Source: Streptomyces sp. NWU339 (GTDB lineage Bacteria; Actinomycetota; Actinomycetes; Streptomycetales; Streptomycetaceae). Taken from it: a DNA stretch of 64,000 nt. The stretch covers positions 111,061-175,060 of the forward strand of contig NZ_QFRK01000008.1 in NCBI RefSeq assembly GCF_003143855.1, read 5' to 3'. Shown one piece after another: positions 46,897 through 56,445 of this stretch. Below the pieces are notes generated by a model that saw only the letters and a list, made by a program, of their open reading frames with translations, made no database searches and was not told where the DNA came from. The translations under genes and the position numbers were made by a program. Within the stretch, counting starts at the first letter, position 1. Every line of letters starts with the position of its first letter.

Positions 46897-47339
46897 GCCC
46901 TTCTCCCTGCACGACGTGCGAGTGTGCGGGAGGTTGCCGCCCTCCGCGAAAAACTTTCGGCCAGGACCGGGCGGTCGCCGAGGTCGCCTGGGAACCCGGC
47001 GCATTCCATGAGTTCCGGCACCAGCCGCCCGCCGGCCGACGGAGTGTACGTTCGTACGCCGAAGCGCATGCTCGCCTGCCCCGTCGACGCACCGCTTCGC
47101 CGACGAACCGTGCACGAATCCCGAGCGCCCCCCCGCCCAGGACGGATCCCACGCCTGCGCGGGCAGGCTGGGGCGTACGATACGGGTCGTGGAGTGCTTT
47201 GCCGCCTGGCGTACCCGCCGCTGAGGGCCTGGCTCACCGCCGATCCGACCGCGATCGGCGGGGAGCGGGCCGACCGATGCCCTCTCTTCCCCCGGGTGTC
47301 CCCGGGTATCAAGCCCTCAGCCCCGAAAGGCACACTTCC
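46897..47339. other. 443-bp intergenic region
   Basis: No gene is supported on either strand. It includes an inverted repeat CCGCCGATC/GATCGGCGG (47237-47245 and 47253-47261) about 80 bp before the acetyltransferase. It also includes an AAAAACTTTCGG patch (46949-46960) that may belong to the surface-protein promoter. Confidence 0.5.
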
Positions 47340-47822
47340 ATGCGCATGCGCGCGTTCGTTCACGGCGACTTGGCGCCACTCACCGAACTGACCATCGAGA
47401 CGTTCCGGCCGTTCTACGAGGACTCCTTCCGCCCCTTGGTGGGCGAGGCCGTCTTCGCCAACCAGCACGGCGACTGGCGCGACGACTACCGCAAGCAGGT
47501 CGCCGAACTCCACGCACCCGAGCGGCACGCGTACGTCGCGGTCGCCGAGACCGAGGACGGCATCGCGGGCTACGTGGCCTGGACCGTCGACCCGGCGCGC
47601 AGGAACGGCAGTGTCACGCACCTCGCCGTGTCCGCCGAGCACCGCCGGCACCAGGTGGGCACCGCCCTGTGCGAGCACGCCTTCGAACAGATGCGGTCCC
47701 TCGGAGCCGAGGTGGTCGAGATCGGTACCGGGGGAGACCCCTTCCACGCACCCGCCAGGGCCCTGTACGAGAAACTCGGCTGCACCCCGCTCCCGGTGAC
47801 CGTCTACTACCGGCAGCTCTGA
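47340..47822 (+). CDS. GNAT-family N-acetyltransferase
   Basis: A 160-residue protein. Motif A is THLAVSAEHRRHQVGTALCEHAFEQM (acetyl-CoA binding R/Q-x-x-G-x-A) and the terminal LYEKLGCTPLPVTVYYRQL is typical. The substrate is unknown. The first ATG at 47340 has an adjacent second ATG (residue 3). Confidence 0.85.
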   Translation: MRMRAFVHGDLAPLTELTIETFRPFYEDSFRPLVGEAVFANQHGDWRDDYRKQVAELHAPERHAYVAVAETEDGIAGYVAWTVDPARRNGSVTHLAVSAEHRRHQVGTALCEHAFEQMRSLGAEVVEIGTGGDPFHAPARALYEKLGCTPLPVTVYYRQL

Positions 47823-47915
47823 GCAACCCGACCGCCCCGGGGCGGGTGCCCTCACGCACCCGCCCCGGGTCCGGCCGTCGCCGCGCCCGCGGCCCCACAC
47901 CGCGCCGGACCGAAA

Positions 47916-48566
47916 TCAAGTCGACGGATGCGTCAAGAGGCCGGCGAGCAGGTCGTCGAGCGGGGCGGGTACGCGGTCGGGTTCGAGGGCCTCGACGAGG
48001 ACGCGGCCGTAGCGGATCTTGCGCCCCTTCTTCGTGCCGAGGAAGCGCCGCAGCTGCTGCTGCGGGGTGCGGCCCTGCTGCGCGGGCTGGCGCAGGAACC
48101 TCTGCAGGGCACGCAGGTCGCCCTCGGCCCGGACGATTTCCTCCACCCGTGCCACACCCAGCGCGCGGATCAGCTCGTCCTCCAGATCCGCCGCGCAGAC
48201 GAAGAACCGCTGCGGCTGGGCCGCACCGGCCACCGCCGACCCGGTCAGGGCACGGGCGTAGAAGCGACGTTCCCTCACGTCGCACAGTCCCGTGAGGCGC
48301 AGGTCCAGGCCGGGTGACGGCCCGAGAAGCCGGGCGAAGCGCCCGACGCTCATCGCACCGCCCATCGGCAGTACGCAGATCCCTTCGTCCTCCAGGTCCC
48401 GCCCGCGCCGCTCAGCCAGCGCGTCGACGGCCGCGGCATCGCTCGGCCCTTCGAGCAGGACGACCGCCCGGACGGGCAACCGCGCCGCCAGCTCGCGCGC
48501 GGGCTCACCCGGCCCACCGGCATCCCACGCGACGACTGCTTCCCGGAACGCCCCCATGTCGGTCAT
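47916..48566 (-). CDS. Stand-alone TOPRIM-domain protein, OLD-like
   Basis: A 216-residue protein. The TOPRIM fold is seen in AVVLLEGPSDAAAVDALAERRG (catalytic E39), ICVLPMGGAMSVGRFARLL, and LTGLCDVRER, where the second Asp of the DxD motif is replaced (D96-V-R). It is TOPRIM with no AAA ATPase, as in small OLD-like proteins. It is divergent from the beta-lactamase by about 135 bp. A nuclease role is inferred, and the substitution makes metal binding uncertain. Confidence 0.78.
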   Translation of the reverse strand: MTDMGAFREAVVAWDAGGPGEPARELAARLPVRAVVLLEGPSDAAAVDALAERRGRDLEDEGICVLPMGGAMSVGRFARLLGPSPGLDLRLTGLCDVRERRFYARALTGSAVAGAAQPQRFFVCAADLEDELIRALGVARVEEIVRAEGDLRALQRFLRQPAQQGRTPQQQLRRFLGTKKGRKIRYGRVLVEALEPDRVPAPLDDLLAGLLTHPST

Positions 48567-48701
48567 GTGAGGAGTCTCCGCCCTCTCCGGCCGGCACGGT
48601 ACGGATTTTCTCTGTCGGAGCCTCGGCGATCTTCCCCTCGGACGGAACCAGTTGATCCGGACGGGTGCTCTTGACAGTGGAGACCTTGACCGGAGGAGAG
48701 G

Positions 48702-49628
48702 ATGATCTTGGATACCGCAGGGAAACCCTCGTCCCGGCGTGGAGTGCTCGCCCTGGGAGCCGGAGCAGCACTGGCCGCCGCCCTGCCCGCGAGCGGAAAC
48801 GCCCACGCGTCGACACCCGAGGGCGGCAGCGAGATCATGCGCCGGCTGAGAGATCTCGAACGGCGGCATTCCGCCCGGCTGGGGGTCTACGCCCGCGACG
48901 CCGCCACCGGCCGGACGGTGCGGTACCGCGCGCACGAGCGTTTCCCCGTCTGTTCGCTCTTCAAGACACTGGCCGTCGCGGCTGTGCTGCGTGACCTCGA
49001 CCGCGACGGGGAGTTCCTGGCCAGGCGCATCCGGTACACCGGGAAGGACGTCACGGACTCCGGCTACGCACCGATCACCGGCAAGCCGGAGAACCTCGCC
49101 GACGGCATGACGGTCGCGGAACTGTGCGCCGCCACGATCTGCCACAGCGACAACGCCGCGGGAAACCTCCTGCTCCGGGAGCTGGGAGGACCCACCGCGA
49201 TCACCCGGTTCTGCCGCTCCGTCGGGGACAGGACGACGCGGCTCGACCGGTGGGAGCCCGAACTGAACTCCGCCGAACCGTGGCGTACGACGGACACCAC
49301 CAGCCCGAGCGCCGTCGGACGGACCTACGCCCGTCTGGTTCTTGGCACCGCACTCGCGGTCGGCGACCGCGAACGGCTCACCGACTGGCTGCTCGCCAAC
49401 ACCACGGGCGGTGCGAAATTGCGGGCGGGCCTGCCCTCCGACTGGACCGTCGCCGACAAGACGGGGGGCGGGATGTACGGGACCAACCACGATGTGGGCA
49501 TCGCGTGGCCCCCGGGCCGCTCACCCCTGGTCATGGCGGTCCTCACGACGAAACACGAGCCCGACGCCTCCCCCGACAACCCGCTGATCGCCGAAACCGC
49601 CACCCTCCTGGCGAGAGCGCTCACCTGA
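48702..49628 (+). CDS. Class A beta-lactamase
   Basis: A 308-residue serine beta-lactamase precursor with a Tat-type signal peptide (SRRGVLALGAGAALAAALP). Motifs are S85-L-F-K88, S149-D-N151, omega-loop E185 in WEPELN and K253-T-G. All are intact, so a functional penicillinase is expected. Streptomyces chromosomes often have such genes. No BlaI/BlaR neighbours are present. Confidence 0.94.
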   Translation: MILDTAGKPSSRRGVLALGAGAALAAALPASGNAHASTPEGGSEIMRRLRDLERRHSARLGVYARDAATGRTVRYRAHERFPVCSLFKTLAVAAVLRDLDRDGEFLARRIRYTGKDVTDSGYAPITGKPENLADGMTVAELCAATICHSDNAAGNLLLRELGGPTAITRFCRSVGDRTTRLDRWEPELNSAEPWRTTDTTSPSAVGRTYARLVLGTALAVGDRERLTDWLLANTTGGAKLRAGLPSDWTVADKTGGGMYGTNHDVGIAWPPGRSPLVMAVLTTKHEPDASPDNPLIAETATLLARALT

Positions 49629-49794
49629 CCCCTGGAACAGGATCTGGAAACGGCTCGGGCGGTGCCCGCGCGGTGAGCGCGGGCACCGCCCGGAGCGATG
49701 TCGATGTGGAGGGCGAGGAAAGCGAAAGGACTTGTTCAGGAAAGGAGTTGAGAAGGAAGCCCCTTCATGGCCTCGCCGCGGGCAACGCTAGCAC

Positions 49795-51966
49795 TCAGCC
49801 CGGGACCACGTCGCGCAGGTTTTCGAGGGTGATGACCCGGGAGTCCGGGTGCAGCCCCTCGGGACGTTCGAGACCGATGTACGTCACGGGCTCGTCCGGG
49901 ACCGGCCCGCCGTCCCACAGATCCACGGCCGTGGTGTCGCCGGACATCAGGTCGGCCAGGTACCGCGCAGTCAGGTGCTCGCGCTCCACGACGGCGCGCA
50001 CCACCTTGGACACCGACACCTGGTTCTGCTCGACCCGGTTGGCCGACGAGATGCCCTTCAGGTACAGGTGCAGCCACTTCGCGCGCCACCGGCCGTCGTC
50101 CTCGCGCCGGAACACCAGCGGCAGCGCCACTCGGCCCGTCCCGCGGAGGTCCGACTTCATCCGCACCGTGCGCGGCTCGAACGGCCGGCCCTTCTGTTCG
50201 CCGTCGCGCAGCATGAAACCGAAGAACGACTCCTCGACCTCCTCGAAGCCCTCGCCGGCGTAGATGTTGACCTGCGGAACGATGAACGCGCCGCGTACCC
50301 GGCCCAGGGGCAGGTCGATGAACTCCGAGGCCCCGTCGGGCGCTTCGGTGACATCGCCCGAGTGCCTGCCCCCGGCAGCCCTGAGGGACGTGTAGGAGAG
50401 CCAGGAGCGGGTGCTGTAGTCCGCGTTGAGGAGCAGCGCCGAGAGGTCGTAGTCGGTCCGGTGCTCGGTCTGCTTCCAGTACACGAAGAAGCGCAGCCGT
50501 TCGCCGTCGACCGCCGAGAGCGAACCTCGCGGCAGTACGCCGAGCCCGGCCGCGGTCGCCCTGCCGCTGAGCGGGAGCGCCACGTCGAGGACGTCGGGGT
50601 CGAGCAGCAGCCGGCCCGGTGCGGGAAGCCTGTGGCGCAGCTCGGTGTCGAGGGCGGCGATCAGACGGTCGCGGTCGGCGGTGGGGACCGGCGGCCGGGT
50701 GTCGGGGGTGGCCCAGCCGCGGCCGCGGCGGTTGACGAAGATCCGGGGTGCGCCGGTCTCCCGCTCCCGGTTCTGGAAGTGCTCGCGGACCGAGAGCACG
50801 ACCCGGCCGGAGACCTCGGGGGCGACCCGCACCGCGGCGGCCACCACCGCGTCCCGCTCGTCCTGGCCGGCGGCGCTGCGCAGCAGGAGGTCCAGGGCGC
50901 GGAACAGCTTGCCGGGAGCGGACTCCAGCAGCCGCACCGCACCGGGGACGTCGGACGCGCCGAGCAGCTCCTCGACACGGCTGTCGAAGGACCGCGCCTC
51001 CTTCTCGCCCCGCGCCACGGCGAACACATCGGCGGCGTGCGGCCAGCGGGGGTACTCGTGCGGGTGGAGACGCTCACCGAGCCGCTTGAAGGGCTCGCGG
51101 TGCGCGTGGACGTCGGCCAGCTTGGCGGGGTTCGCCGCGACCACGGCGTCGAGGCCCGCGAGCAGTGCACGGCGGGCCGGCCGCGGGAGAGTGCGGAACC
51201 GGGTCGGCTCCTGCAGCGTCACGTCGCCGCCCGACAGTGCGCAGGCCAGCCGCAGCACGTCGGTGACGGTGTCCAGCAGGAGGTCCGTGCCGACGGCGAG
51301 ACGGGCTTCGTTGACGACGGCCCGGTTCTCCCGGACCGGGATCGACTCCGGCTGGGGGCCGAGCGCGCAGCACTCGGCGAGGGTCCTGAGGTCGCGCAGG
51401 TGCTCCTCGCCCAGGGGTGTCGTGCTGCCCGCCAGGGCCAGGTACAGGTCGGTGAGTTCGTCGTCCAGGCCCCGCCCGAGGTGCAGGACGGTCACCCGGT
51501 CGCCCGCCGAGGCGATCAGCTCGTCCTGCGCCGCGAGCATCTCCTCGTAGGTGTGCTGGTACCGGCCGTACGTGGGGAGGCTGAGCAGGTCCAGCACCCC
51601 GTGTGCCAGCTGCGTCAGCACGCTCTCGCGCGAGGTGCCGTCGCCGAGCGCCTCCGCCACGCACCGCATCCAGAACTCTTCGGTGTCCGGCACGTTCGCC
51701 GGGAAGTCGATGAAGTACGAGTTGTGCCGGACGTGGTCGCCCACCATCTCGCTCACGGTGCGCAGCGTCCGCTGGGCGGTGTGCACGACCGCGGCCTCGG
51801 ACAGCCCCGACAGCCGCTCCAGCAGCTCCGCCGAGAGCTTGAAGCCCACGGACGTCAGCGCCGCGTCGAACTGCCGCGCGGCGGTGGCTCCTTGTCCGGC
51901 GGAACCCCCGGGGGAGGGAAGGCGGTGGGTGTGCCGGATGACCAGCGATTCGAGACTGTGCGCCAT
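49795..51966 (-). CDS. Large TerD-like protein (MXAN_6230/SCO0854-like, RING absent)
   Basis: 723 residues. The C-terminal half has a TerD-like fold (FFVYWKQTEHRTDYDLSALL, then SEFIDLPLGRVRGAFIVPQVN, FFGFMLRDG, RWRAKWLHLYLKG). The N-terminal and middle parts (VPVRENRAVV, LHPHEYPRWPHAADVFAVAR) recall the MXAN_6230/SCO0854 RING family, yet the RING cysteines are lacking. Starts at ATG 51966; a GTG twelve codons upstream is possible. Role unknown; TerD relatives bind calcium and appear in tellurite and phage resistance clusters. Confidence 0.72.
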   Translation of the reverse strand: MAHSLESLVIRHTHRLPSPGGSAGQGATAARQFDAALTSVGFKLSAELLERLSGLSEAAVVHTAQRTLRTVSEMVGDHVRHNSYFIDFPANVPDTEEFWMRCVAEALGDGTSRESVLTQLAHGVLDLLSLPTYGRYQHTYEEMLAAQDELIASAGDRVTVLHLGRGLDDELTDLYLALAGSTTPLGEEHLRDLRTLAECCALGPQPESIPVRENRAVVNEARLAVGTDLLLDTVTDVLRLACALSGGDVTLQEPTRFRTLPRPARRALLAGLDAVVAANPAKLADVHAHREPFKRLGERLHPHEYPRWPHAADVFAVARGEKEARSFDSRVEELLGASDVPGAVRLLESAPGKLFRALDLLLRSAAGQDERDAVVAAAVRVAPEVSGRVVLSVREHFQNRERETGAPRIFVNRRGRGWATPDTRPPVPTADRDRLIAALDTELRHRLPAPGRLLLDPDVLDVALPLSGRATAAGLGVLPRGSLSAVDGERLRFFVYWKQTEHRTDYDLSALLLNADYSTRSWLSYTSLRAAGGRHSGDVTEAPDGASEFIDLPLGRVRGAFIVPQVNIYAGEGFEEVEESFFGFMLRDGEQKGRPFEPRTVRMKSDLRGTGRVALPLVFRREDDGRWRAKWLHLYLKGISSANRVEQNQVSVSKVVRAVVEREHLTARYLADLMSGDTTAVDLWDGGPVPDEPVTYIGLERPEGLHPDSRVITLENLRDVVPG

Positions 51967-52079
51967 CCGGGGATGATCGCAGAGGCGTTCGAGTCGGCGC
52001 ACCGGAGTTTTCGTACGCGCTCCGACGCCGCGCTCACACCTGCCACAGCAGGATCACCTCATCCGCGACCGACCGCCGT

Positions 52080-52259
52080 GGGACAGCCCTTGGCCGGGCC
52101 GCCCGCACGGCAGTCGAACCGAGGTCTGCAGTCGCAACCGACCAGCACGGAGCCCCGCTGGAATACACGGTCAGCTCCTACCTCGCCCACCGCTACGCAC
52201 TCCAGGTCGACTTCTCCGTCGCCCGCCACGAGAACCCCTGGCCGCCCCCGGGCTCTTGA
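52080..52259 (+). pseudogene. Fragment of a GntR/UTRA-type regulator C-terminus
   Basis: In frame with the TGA at 52257, TDQHGAPLEYTVSSYLAHRY and ALQVDFSV resemble the end of a UTRA ligand-binding domain. No start or HTH remains upstream, where the TerD-like gene begins on the other strand. It is a decayed remnant. The left limit is approximate. Confidence 0.5.
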
Positions 52260-52276
52260 CCGGCGCAGGCCCGGGT

Positions 52277-53491
52277 TCACCCGGCGCTCTCCGAGCCGAT
52301 GTGGGCGAGAAGCGAAGCGATGCCGTCCTCTGCGGCGATTCCACGGGCGAGTTCGGCCGCGCGGCGGCGGTGGGACGGCTCGGACAGGCAGGCCGTGATC
52401 GCGTCGCCGAGGGCTTCGGCGGTGAGGTCCTGGAACGGCACGGGCCGGGGGGCGACTCCCAGCTCGTACAGCCGAGACGCCCAGAACGGCTGGTCGGCCA
52501 TGACGGGTACGGGCACGGCGGGCACTCCGGCCCGCAGCCCGGCCGCGGTGGTACCCGCCCCGGCGTGATGGACGACGGCGGCGGTGCGAGGGAACAGCCA
52601 GTCGTGCGGGACGTCGCCGACGGCCAGGACGTCGGCGCCGCAGCCGCTCAGTCCGGCCCACCCCGCCTGCACCACCGCGCGCACGCCTGCCCGCTCCACC
52701 GCCGCGGCCACCAGCTCACTGAGCCGTTCCCCCTGCCCCGGTGCCATACTGCCGAACCCGATGAACACCGGGGGCGGACCGGCCTGGAGGAAGTCGACCA
52801 GTTCGGCCGCGGGTTGCCAGCCGTCCGGCCGCGCGGGCCACCAGTAGCCCGACACTTCGACCCGGGCCGGCCAGTCCTCGGGGCGCGGCACCACCAGCGG
52901 GCTGAAGCCGTGGAAGACCGGCCGGATGTCCACCGGTGCCGAGGGCGTGCCGGCGGGCAGCCCGAGGCGGGCCCGCAGCCGGGTCACTGCGCCCGCGAAG
53001 ACCCCTTCTGCGCGCCTCAGCACATCCCGGCCCGCGGCGAGGTTTCCCTCCGGCCCCGGGCCGCCGGTGCTCCGTGCGCCTGGCAGCGGGAACTGGCCGG
53101 TGGCGAACGCCGGTACGAGGTAGGTGCCGACGACGGGGACGCCGAGCGCTTCACCGGCCGTCCGGCTGAGCGGTGCCGGGCCGAAGGCGGTGAGCAGCAG
53201 GTCGGCTCCGCCCGCCACGGCCTCCGCCACCCCATCGGCGAGTCCGTCCGCGTACGCCCTCGTCAGAGCCCGGGCCTCATCCCGCGACGTCGCCCGGGCC
53301 CAGTCCCGGATCAGCCTCTGCGGGTCTCCCGGCACAGGCCGGTGGTCGAGACCGCACCCGCCGATGAGTGCGGCGAAGGACGGGTGAGCGGCCACGACGA
53401 CCTGATGGCCCGCGTCCAGCAGGCGCCGCCCCAGGCCTGTGAAGGGCGCGACGTCTCCCCGTGAACCGGCGGTGATGATCAGAATCCGCAT
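52277..53491 (-). CDS. Macrolide-type glycosyltransferase (GT1/MGT family)
   Basis: A 404-residue GT-B enzyme. MRILIITAGSRGDVAPFTGLGRRL opens the acceptor domain. VHHAGAGTTAAGLRAGVPAVPVPVMADQPFWA is the nucleotide-sugar-binding motif. Such enzymes glycosylate macrolides, flavonoids or other small molecules, sometimes for self-resistance. No biosynthetic cluster surrounds it. GAAGAGAA precedes the ATG. Confidence 0.9.
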   Translation of the reverse strand: MRILIITAGSRGDVAPFTGLGRRLLDAGHQVVVAAHPSFAALIGGCGLDHRPVPGDPQRLIRDWARATSRDEARALTRAYADGLADGVAEAVAGGADLLLTAFGPAPLSRTAGEALGVPVVGTYLVPAFATGQFPLPGARSTGGPGPEGNLAAGRDVLRRAEGVFAGAVTRLRARLGLPAGTPSAPVDIRPVFHGFSPLVVPRPEDWPARVEVSGYWWPARPDGWQPAAELVDFLQAGPPPVFIGFGSMAPGQGERLSELVAAAVERAGVRAVVQAGWAGLSGCGADVLAVGDVPHDWLFPRTAAVVHHAGAGTTAAGLRAGVPAVPVPVMADQPFWASRLYELGVAPRPVPFQDLTAEALGDAITACLSEPSHRRRAAELARGIAAEDGIASLLAHIGSESAG

Positions 53492-53964
53492 GGAGCGATT
53501 CTCTTCGGTGAATGCCGCCCGGTCACCGTCTCCGGCCAGGGGATCTCTCAGCGCACCTGTCTGCTGCAACCCCGGTCGTCTGTGCTGTCGTTGCTCATGA
53601 ACATCGAACACCGCCACGTCGGCGTGCTGCTCAAAGCCCCGTACATCCGCTGTCCAGAACTCGTGAACAAAGCCAGTTGGAAGACCTTCGGTGAACGGGT
53701 CACAGGGGTAAAGAAGTTGGGCACAGGACTCCGGATGTCCGAGACATCGGAGCGGCGTGGGCCACTGCACCCGGCATCCGGGCGCCGGGTCGTCGGCCAC
53801 TTCGCGCCGTACGCCACGCGGCACGCACCGGCAGGGCGTTGCCGGGGCTACTTCGGCGCTCCGCCCGGGAGAACCGGTTTGCGCCGAACTGGGAAGTGTG
53901 ACCAAGGCGTTGGCCGCGTTCGAGGCTTCCGCTCTGGCAGGCGGCGTGCGATAAGTTGCCCGCC
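53492..53964. other. 473-bp region without a supported gene
   Basis: Frames on both strands are open in places but lack coherent codon bias or a recognisable domain. The part around 53640-53720 is AT-richer than its surroundings. TAAGTT (53952-53957) just before the acetyltransferase is a likely -10 box. Confidence 0.5.
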
Positions 53965-54513
53965 ATGACCGAGCTCGGACCCGTCGCCTGGCCACCTGCC
54001 CCGATCAGGACCGAGCGGCTCGTGCTCCGTGAGTCCGAGGCCCGGGACCGTGCGGCGTTCATCGAGCTGTTCGCCTCGCCGGAGGTGTGCACCTACCTCG
54101 GTGGCCCTCGACCGCGTGATGAGCTCGAGCGCGCGGTGCCCGAGGTACCCGGGCGGCGCCCCGGCGTCTTCGTGATCGAGCTCGACGGAGCGGTGATCGG
54201 CACGGTCACGCTCGACCGGCGCGACGCGGAGCGTCCGGGACACCTCCGTCCGGATGCCGGGGAAGTCGAGCTCGGCTACCTGTTCCTGCCGGAGGCGTGG
54301 GGACGCGGGTACGCCTCCGAGGCGTGCGCGGCGGCACTCGACTGGTTCGCCGACGCGTTTCCCGGCGAGCTTGTGGTGCTCTGCACCCAGACCGCCAACG
54401 ACCGCTCGATGCGCCTCGCGGCGAAGCTGGGGTTCACCGAGGTGGAGCGGTTCGAGGAGTTCGGCGCCGAGCAGTGGTTCGGCGTGTGGTCCTCGGTCAC
54501 GCCGTCCGGTTGA
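53965..54513 (+). CDS. GNAT-family N-acetyltransferase (RimJ/RimL-like)
   Basis: 182 residues. IRTERLVLRESEARDRAAFIELFASPEV and LGYLFLPEAWGRGYASEACAAAL (motif A) with NDRSMRLAAKLGFTEVERFEEFG are typical of the RimJ/RimL subgroup. The ATG at 53965 is 7 nt after a TAAGTT hexamer, so the message may be leaderless. Substrate unknown. Confidence 0.88.
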   Translation: MTELGPVAWPPAPIRTERLVLRESEARDRAAFIELFASPEVCTYLGGPRPRDELERAVPEVPGRRPGVFVIELDGAVIGTVTLDRRDAERPGHLRPDAGEVELGYLFLPEAWGRGYASEACAAALDWFADAFPGELVVLCTQTANDRSMRLAAKLGFTEVERFEEFGAEQWFGVWSSVTPSG

Positions 54514-54760
54514 GCTCGTACCCGACAGCGCGACGGATCCACGGGGCCCCCGATCGGCCCTCGGACGCCGACGAGTTGACGCCATCACCGTCGCGAGGCG
54601 TCAGAACCTCGTTCTCACCTGCGCAGCCGGACGGCATCACGGATGCCGGTTCGGTGTGGATCGCCACATCCGCACCGGCGACCAGAAAGGCCCCCGTGCC
54701 GCACCGCTGACCGAGATCCGGGGGCGCCGTCCCCTGTGCGGCGCCCCCGGCCGGGTGGCG

Positions 54761-55699
54761 CTACGGCAGCCGCTTCTCGTAGCCCTCGTCCTCGTCGGAG
54801 TCGTAGACCAGCTTGCCGTCGGCGTCATAACCCTTGATGCGCGGGGCCACGGTGACCTGCTGGTCCAGGACGTCAGAGGCGACGAACCAGCCGTGGTCCA
54901 GGGCGGCCTGGCTGGTGGCGCCGCCGTAGGTGACGGTCACCCGGGCCACTGACGGTTCGACGGTGCCGATGACACCCCATCGGAACGGAAGCTTCCAGTT
55001 GCCGCGGTCGAGGACCGACTGCTGGTAGAGCTTGCCGCCGTTGATGTCGGCCATCACGGGGCCGGCGCCCGGCACGTCGTCGGAGCCCACGCTGGTGTTG
55101 AGGCCGCTTGCCTCGCCGTCCTTCACGTTGCAGATCAGCCGGGTCTGCTTCGGTTGCTCCTTCACCGCGACGACGTACACGCCGTCGCCGGGCGCGTTGG
55201 AGTTGCCGATGCTGTTCATCGCCAGGATGATCCGGTAGTCCTCGGCCGCGCCCAGGTCCGTGCGGAAGTCGGACGGGCCGCCTGCGTGCGACTGGTCGTA
55301 TGCGAGGCACTTCTCCAGCCCGTCGACGGCCTGCCCGAAGGTGATCCCGTCGAGGAGCTGGTCCTTTGTGGCCGGCCGCTCGGGCCCCGCCGACGACGCG
55401 GACGGCGCCGCCGACGTCTGCGGCGGGGCGAGGACCGGCGGTGTCGATGCCACCGTGTTCCCGCCCGCATCCCCGTCGGCCAGCGCGTACGCCCCCACGG
55501 GCATCGCCGCCAGCGTCACCAGGGCCGCCCCGGCCGCCGCCACCCGGCGCCGCCGCTCGATCGCGCCCCGGCGGCGGATCGCCGGGTACGCCACCGGCGC
55601 GGGCCGGATCGTGTTCGCGTCCTCGGCGAGCAGCTCGCGCAGCTGCTCCTCGAAGTCCCCGCTGCTTCCCGTCCCCTGCTGCTTCTGCTCCTCGTTCAC
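54761..55699 (-). CDS. Membrane protein coupled to a sigma factor
   Basis: 312 residues. A cytoplasmic N-terminus (residues 1-58) with LRELLAEDANTIRPAPVAYPAI is followed by one transmembrane helix (VAAAGAALVTLAAMPVGAYAL) and a large secreted beta-rich domain without a recognised family. The GTG start overlaps the sigma stop by 4 bp, suggesting an anti-sigma-like sensor. No zinc motif is visible. Confidence 0.8.
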   Translation of the reverse strand: MNEEQKQQGTGSSGDFEEQLRELLAEDANTIRPAPVAYPAIRRRGAIERRRRVAAAGAALVTLAAMPVGAYALADGDAGGNTVASTPPVLAPPQTSAAPSASSAGPERPATKDQLLDGITFGQAVDGLEKCLAYDQSHAGGPSDFRTDLGAAEDYRIILAMNSIGNSNAPGDGVYVVAVKEQPKQTRLICNVKDGEASGLNTSVGSDDVPGAGPVMADINGGKLYQQSVLDRGNWKLPFRWGVIGTVEPSVARVTVTYGGATSQAALDHGWFVASDVLDQQVTVAPRIKGYDADGKLVYDSDEDEGYEKRLP

Positions 55700-56244
55700 T
55701 TCCTGCCTCCCTGCCCGGACGGCACTCGGCTGCGGACAGGTTCGTCCACGACCTGCGCGAGTCCCGGATGCGTACGCAACTTCGCCAGCGCCTTGGACGC
55801 CTGGCTCTTGACCGTGCCGGGCGAGCAGCCGAGCACCTCGGCGACCTCGGCCTCGGACAGGTCCTCCCAGTAGCGCATGACGACCACCGCCCGCTGCTTC
55901 GGCGGCAGTCCGGCCAGCGCCGCGAGCAGGGCGCTGCGCTCGTCGGCCCACGAGACGGCCTCGTCGCGCCCGGCCACCTCCGGCGGCACCGCGGTCAGCG
56001 CCTCCGTGACCCGCCGCTTGCGGAACCGGTCGCTGTTGCAGTTGACCAGTATCCGCCGGACGTACGCCTCCGGCCTGTCGCTGCGTGAGACGCGCCGCCA
56101 TGAGCGGTACGCCTTGGCCAGCGCCGTCTGAGTCAGGTCTTCGGCGTGGTGCACATCGCCCGTGAGCAGATACGCGGTCCGTACGAGATGGGACCACCGC
56201 GCCGTGACGAACTCTTTGAACTCGGCCTCTTGTTTGGCCTGCAT
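55696..56244 (-). CDS. SigE-family RNA polymerase sigma factor
   Basis: 182 residues. Region 2 is EFVTARWSHLVRTAYLLTGDVHHAEDLTQTALAKAYRSW and region 4 LPPKQRAVVVMRYWEDLSEAEVAEVLGCSPGTVKSQASKAL. The ATG at 56244 gives the expected length. It overlaps the membrane protein gene by 4 bp, the same arrangement as the pair at 45289-46370. Confidence 0.93.
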   Translation of the reverse strand: MQAKQEAEFKEFVTARWSHLVRTAYLLTGDVHHAEDLTQTALAKAYRSWRRVSRSDRPEAYVRRILVNCNSDRFRKRRVTEALTAVPPEVAGRDEAVSWADERSALLAALAGLPPKQRAVVVMRYWEDLSEAEVAEVLGCSPGTVKSQASKALAKLRTHPGLAQVVDEPVRSRVPSGQGGRK

Positions 56245-56445
56245 CAAGCACCCTCCCTCGCCCTCCAGACCACGGTGTCGGCGGATTCGGTTGCCCGGGA
56301 TCCGGTGTCTCGTCGGACAGGTGAGTGGGGCCACTGACAACCACCAGCGGGGACCGAAGCGTCGAGCATCTCCTGGGACGACATCGTCACGTCGGCTGAC
56401 CGGCCTGGGACGGTCTTCTGGTCGGTCATGCCGAGGAGAGGATCG

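Noticed and set aside
45086..47152. A 688-codon minus-strand open frame covering sigma and surface-protein genes
   Set aside because: The real genes lie in other frames of the same strand with clear domains and signal peptides.
52256..53464. A 402-codon plus-strand open frame
   Set aside because: It is antisense to the glycosyltransferase, which has the HAGAGTT sugar-nucleotide motif.
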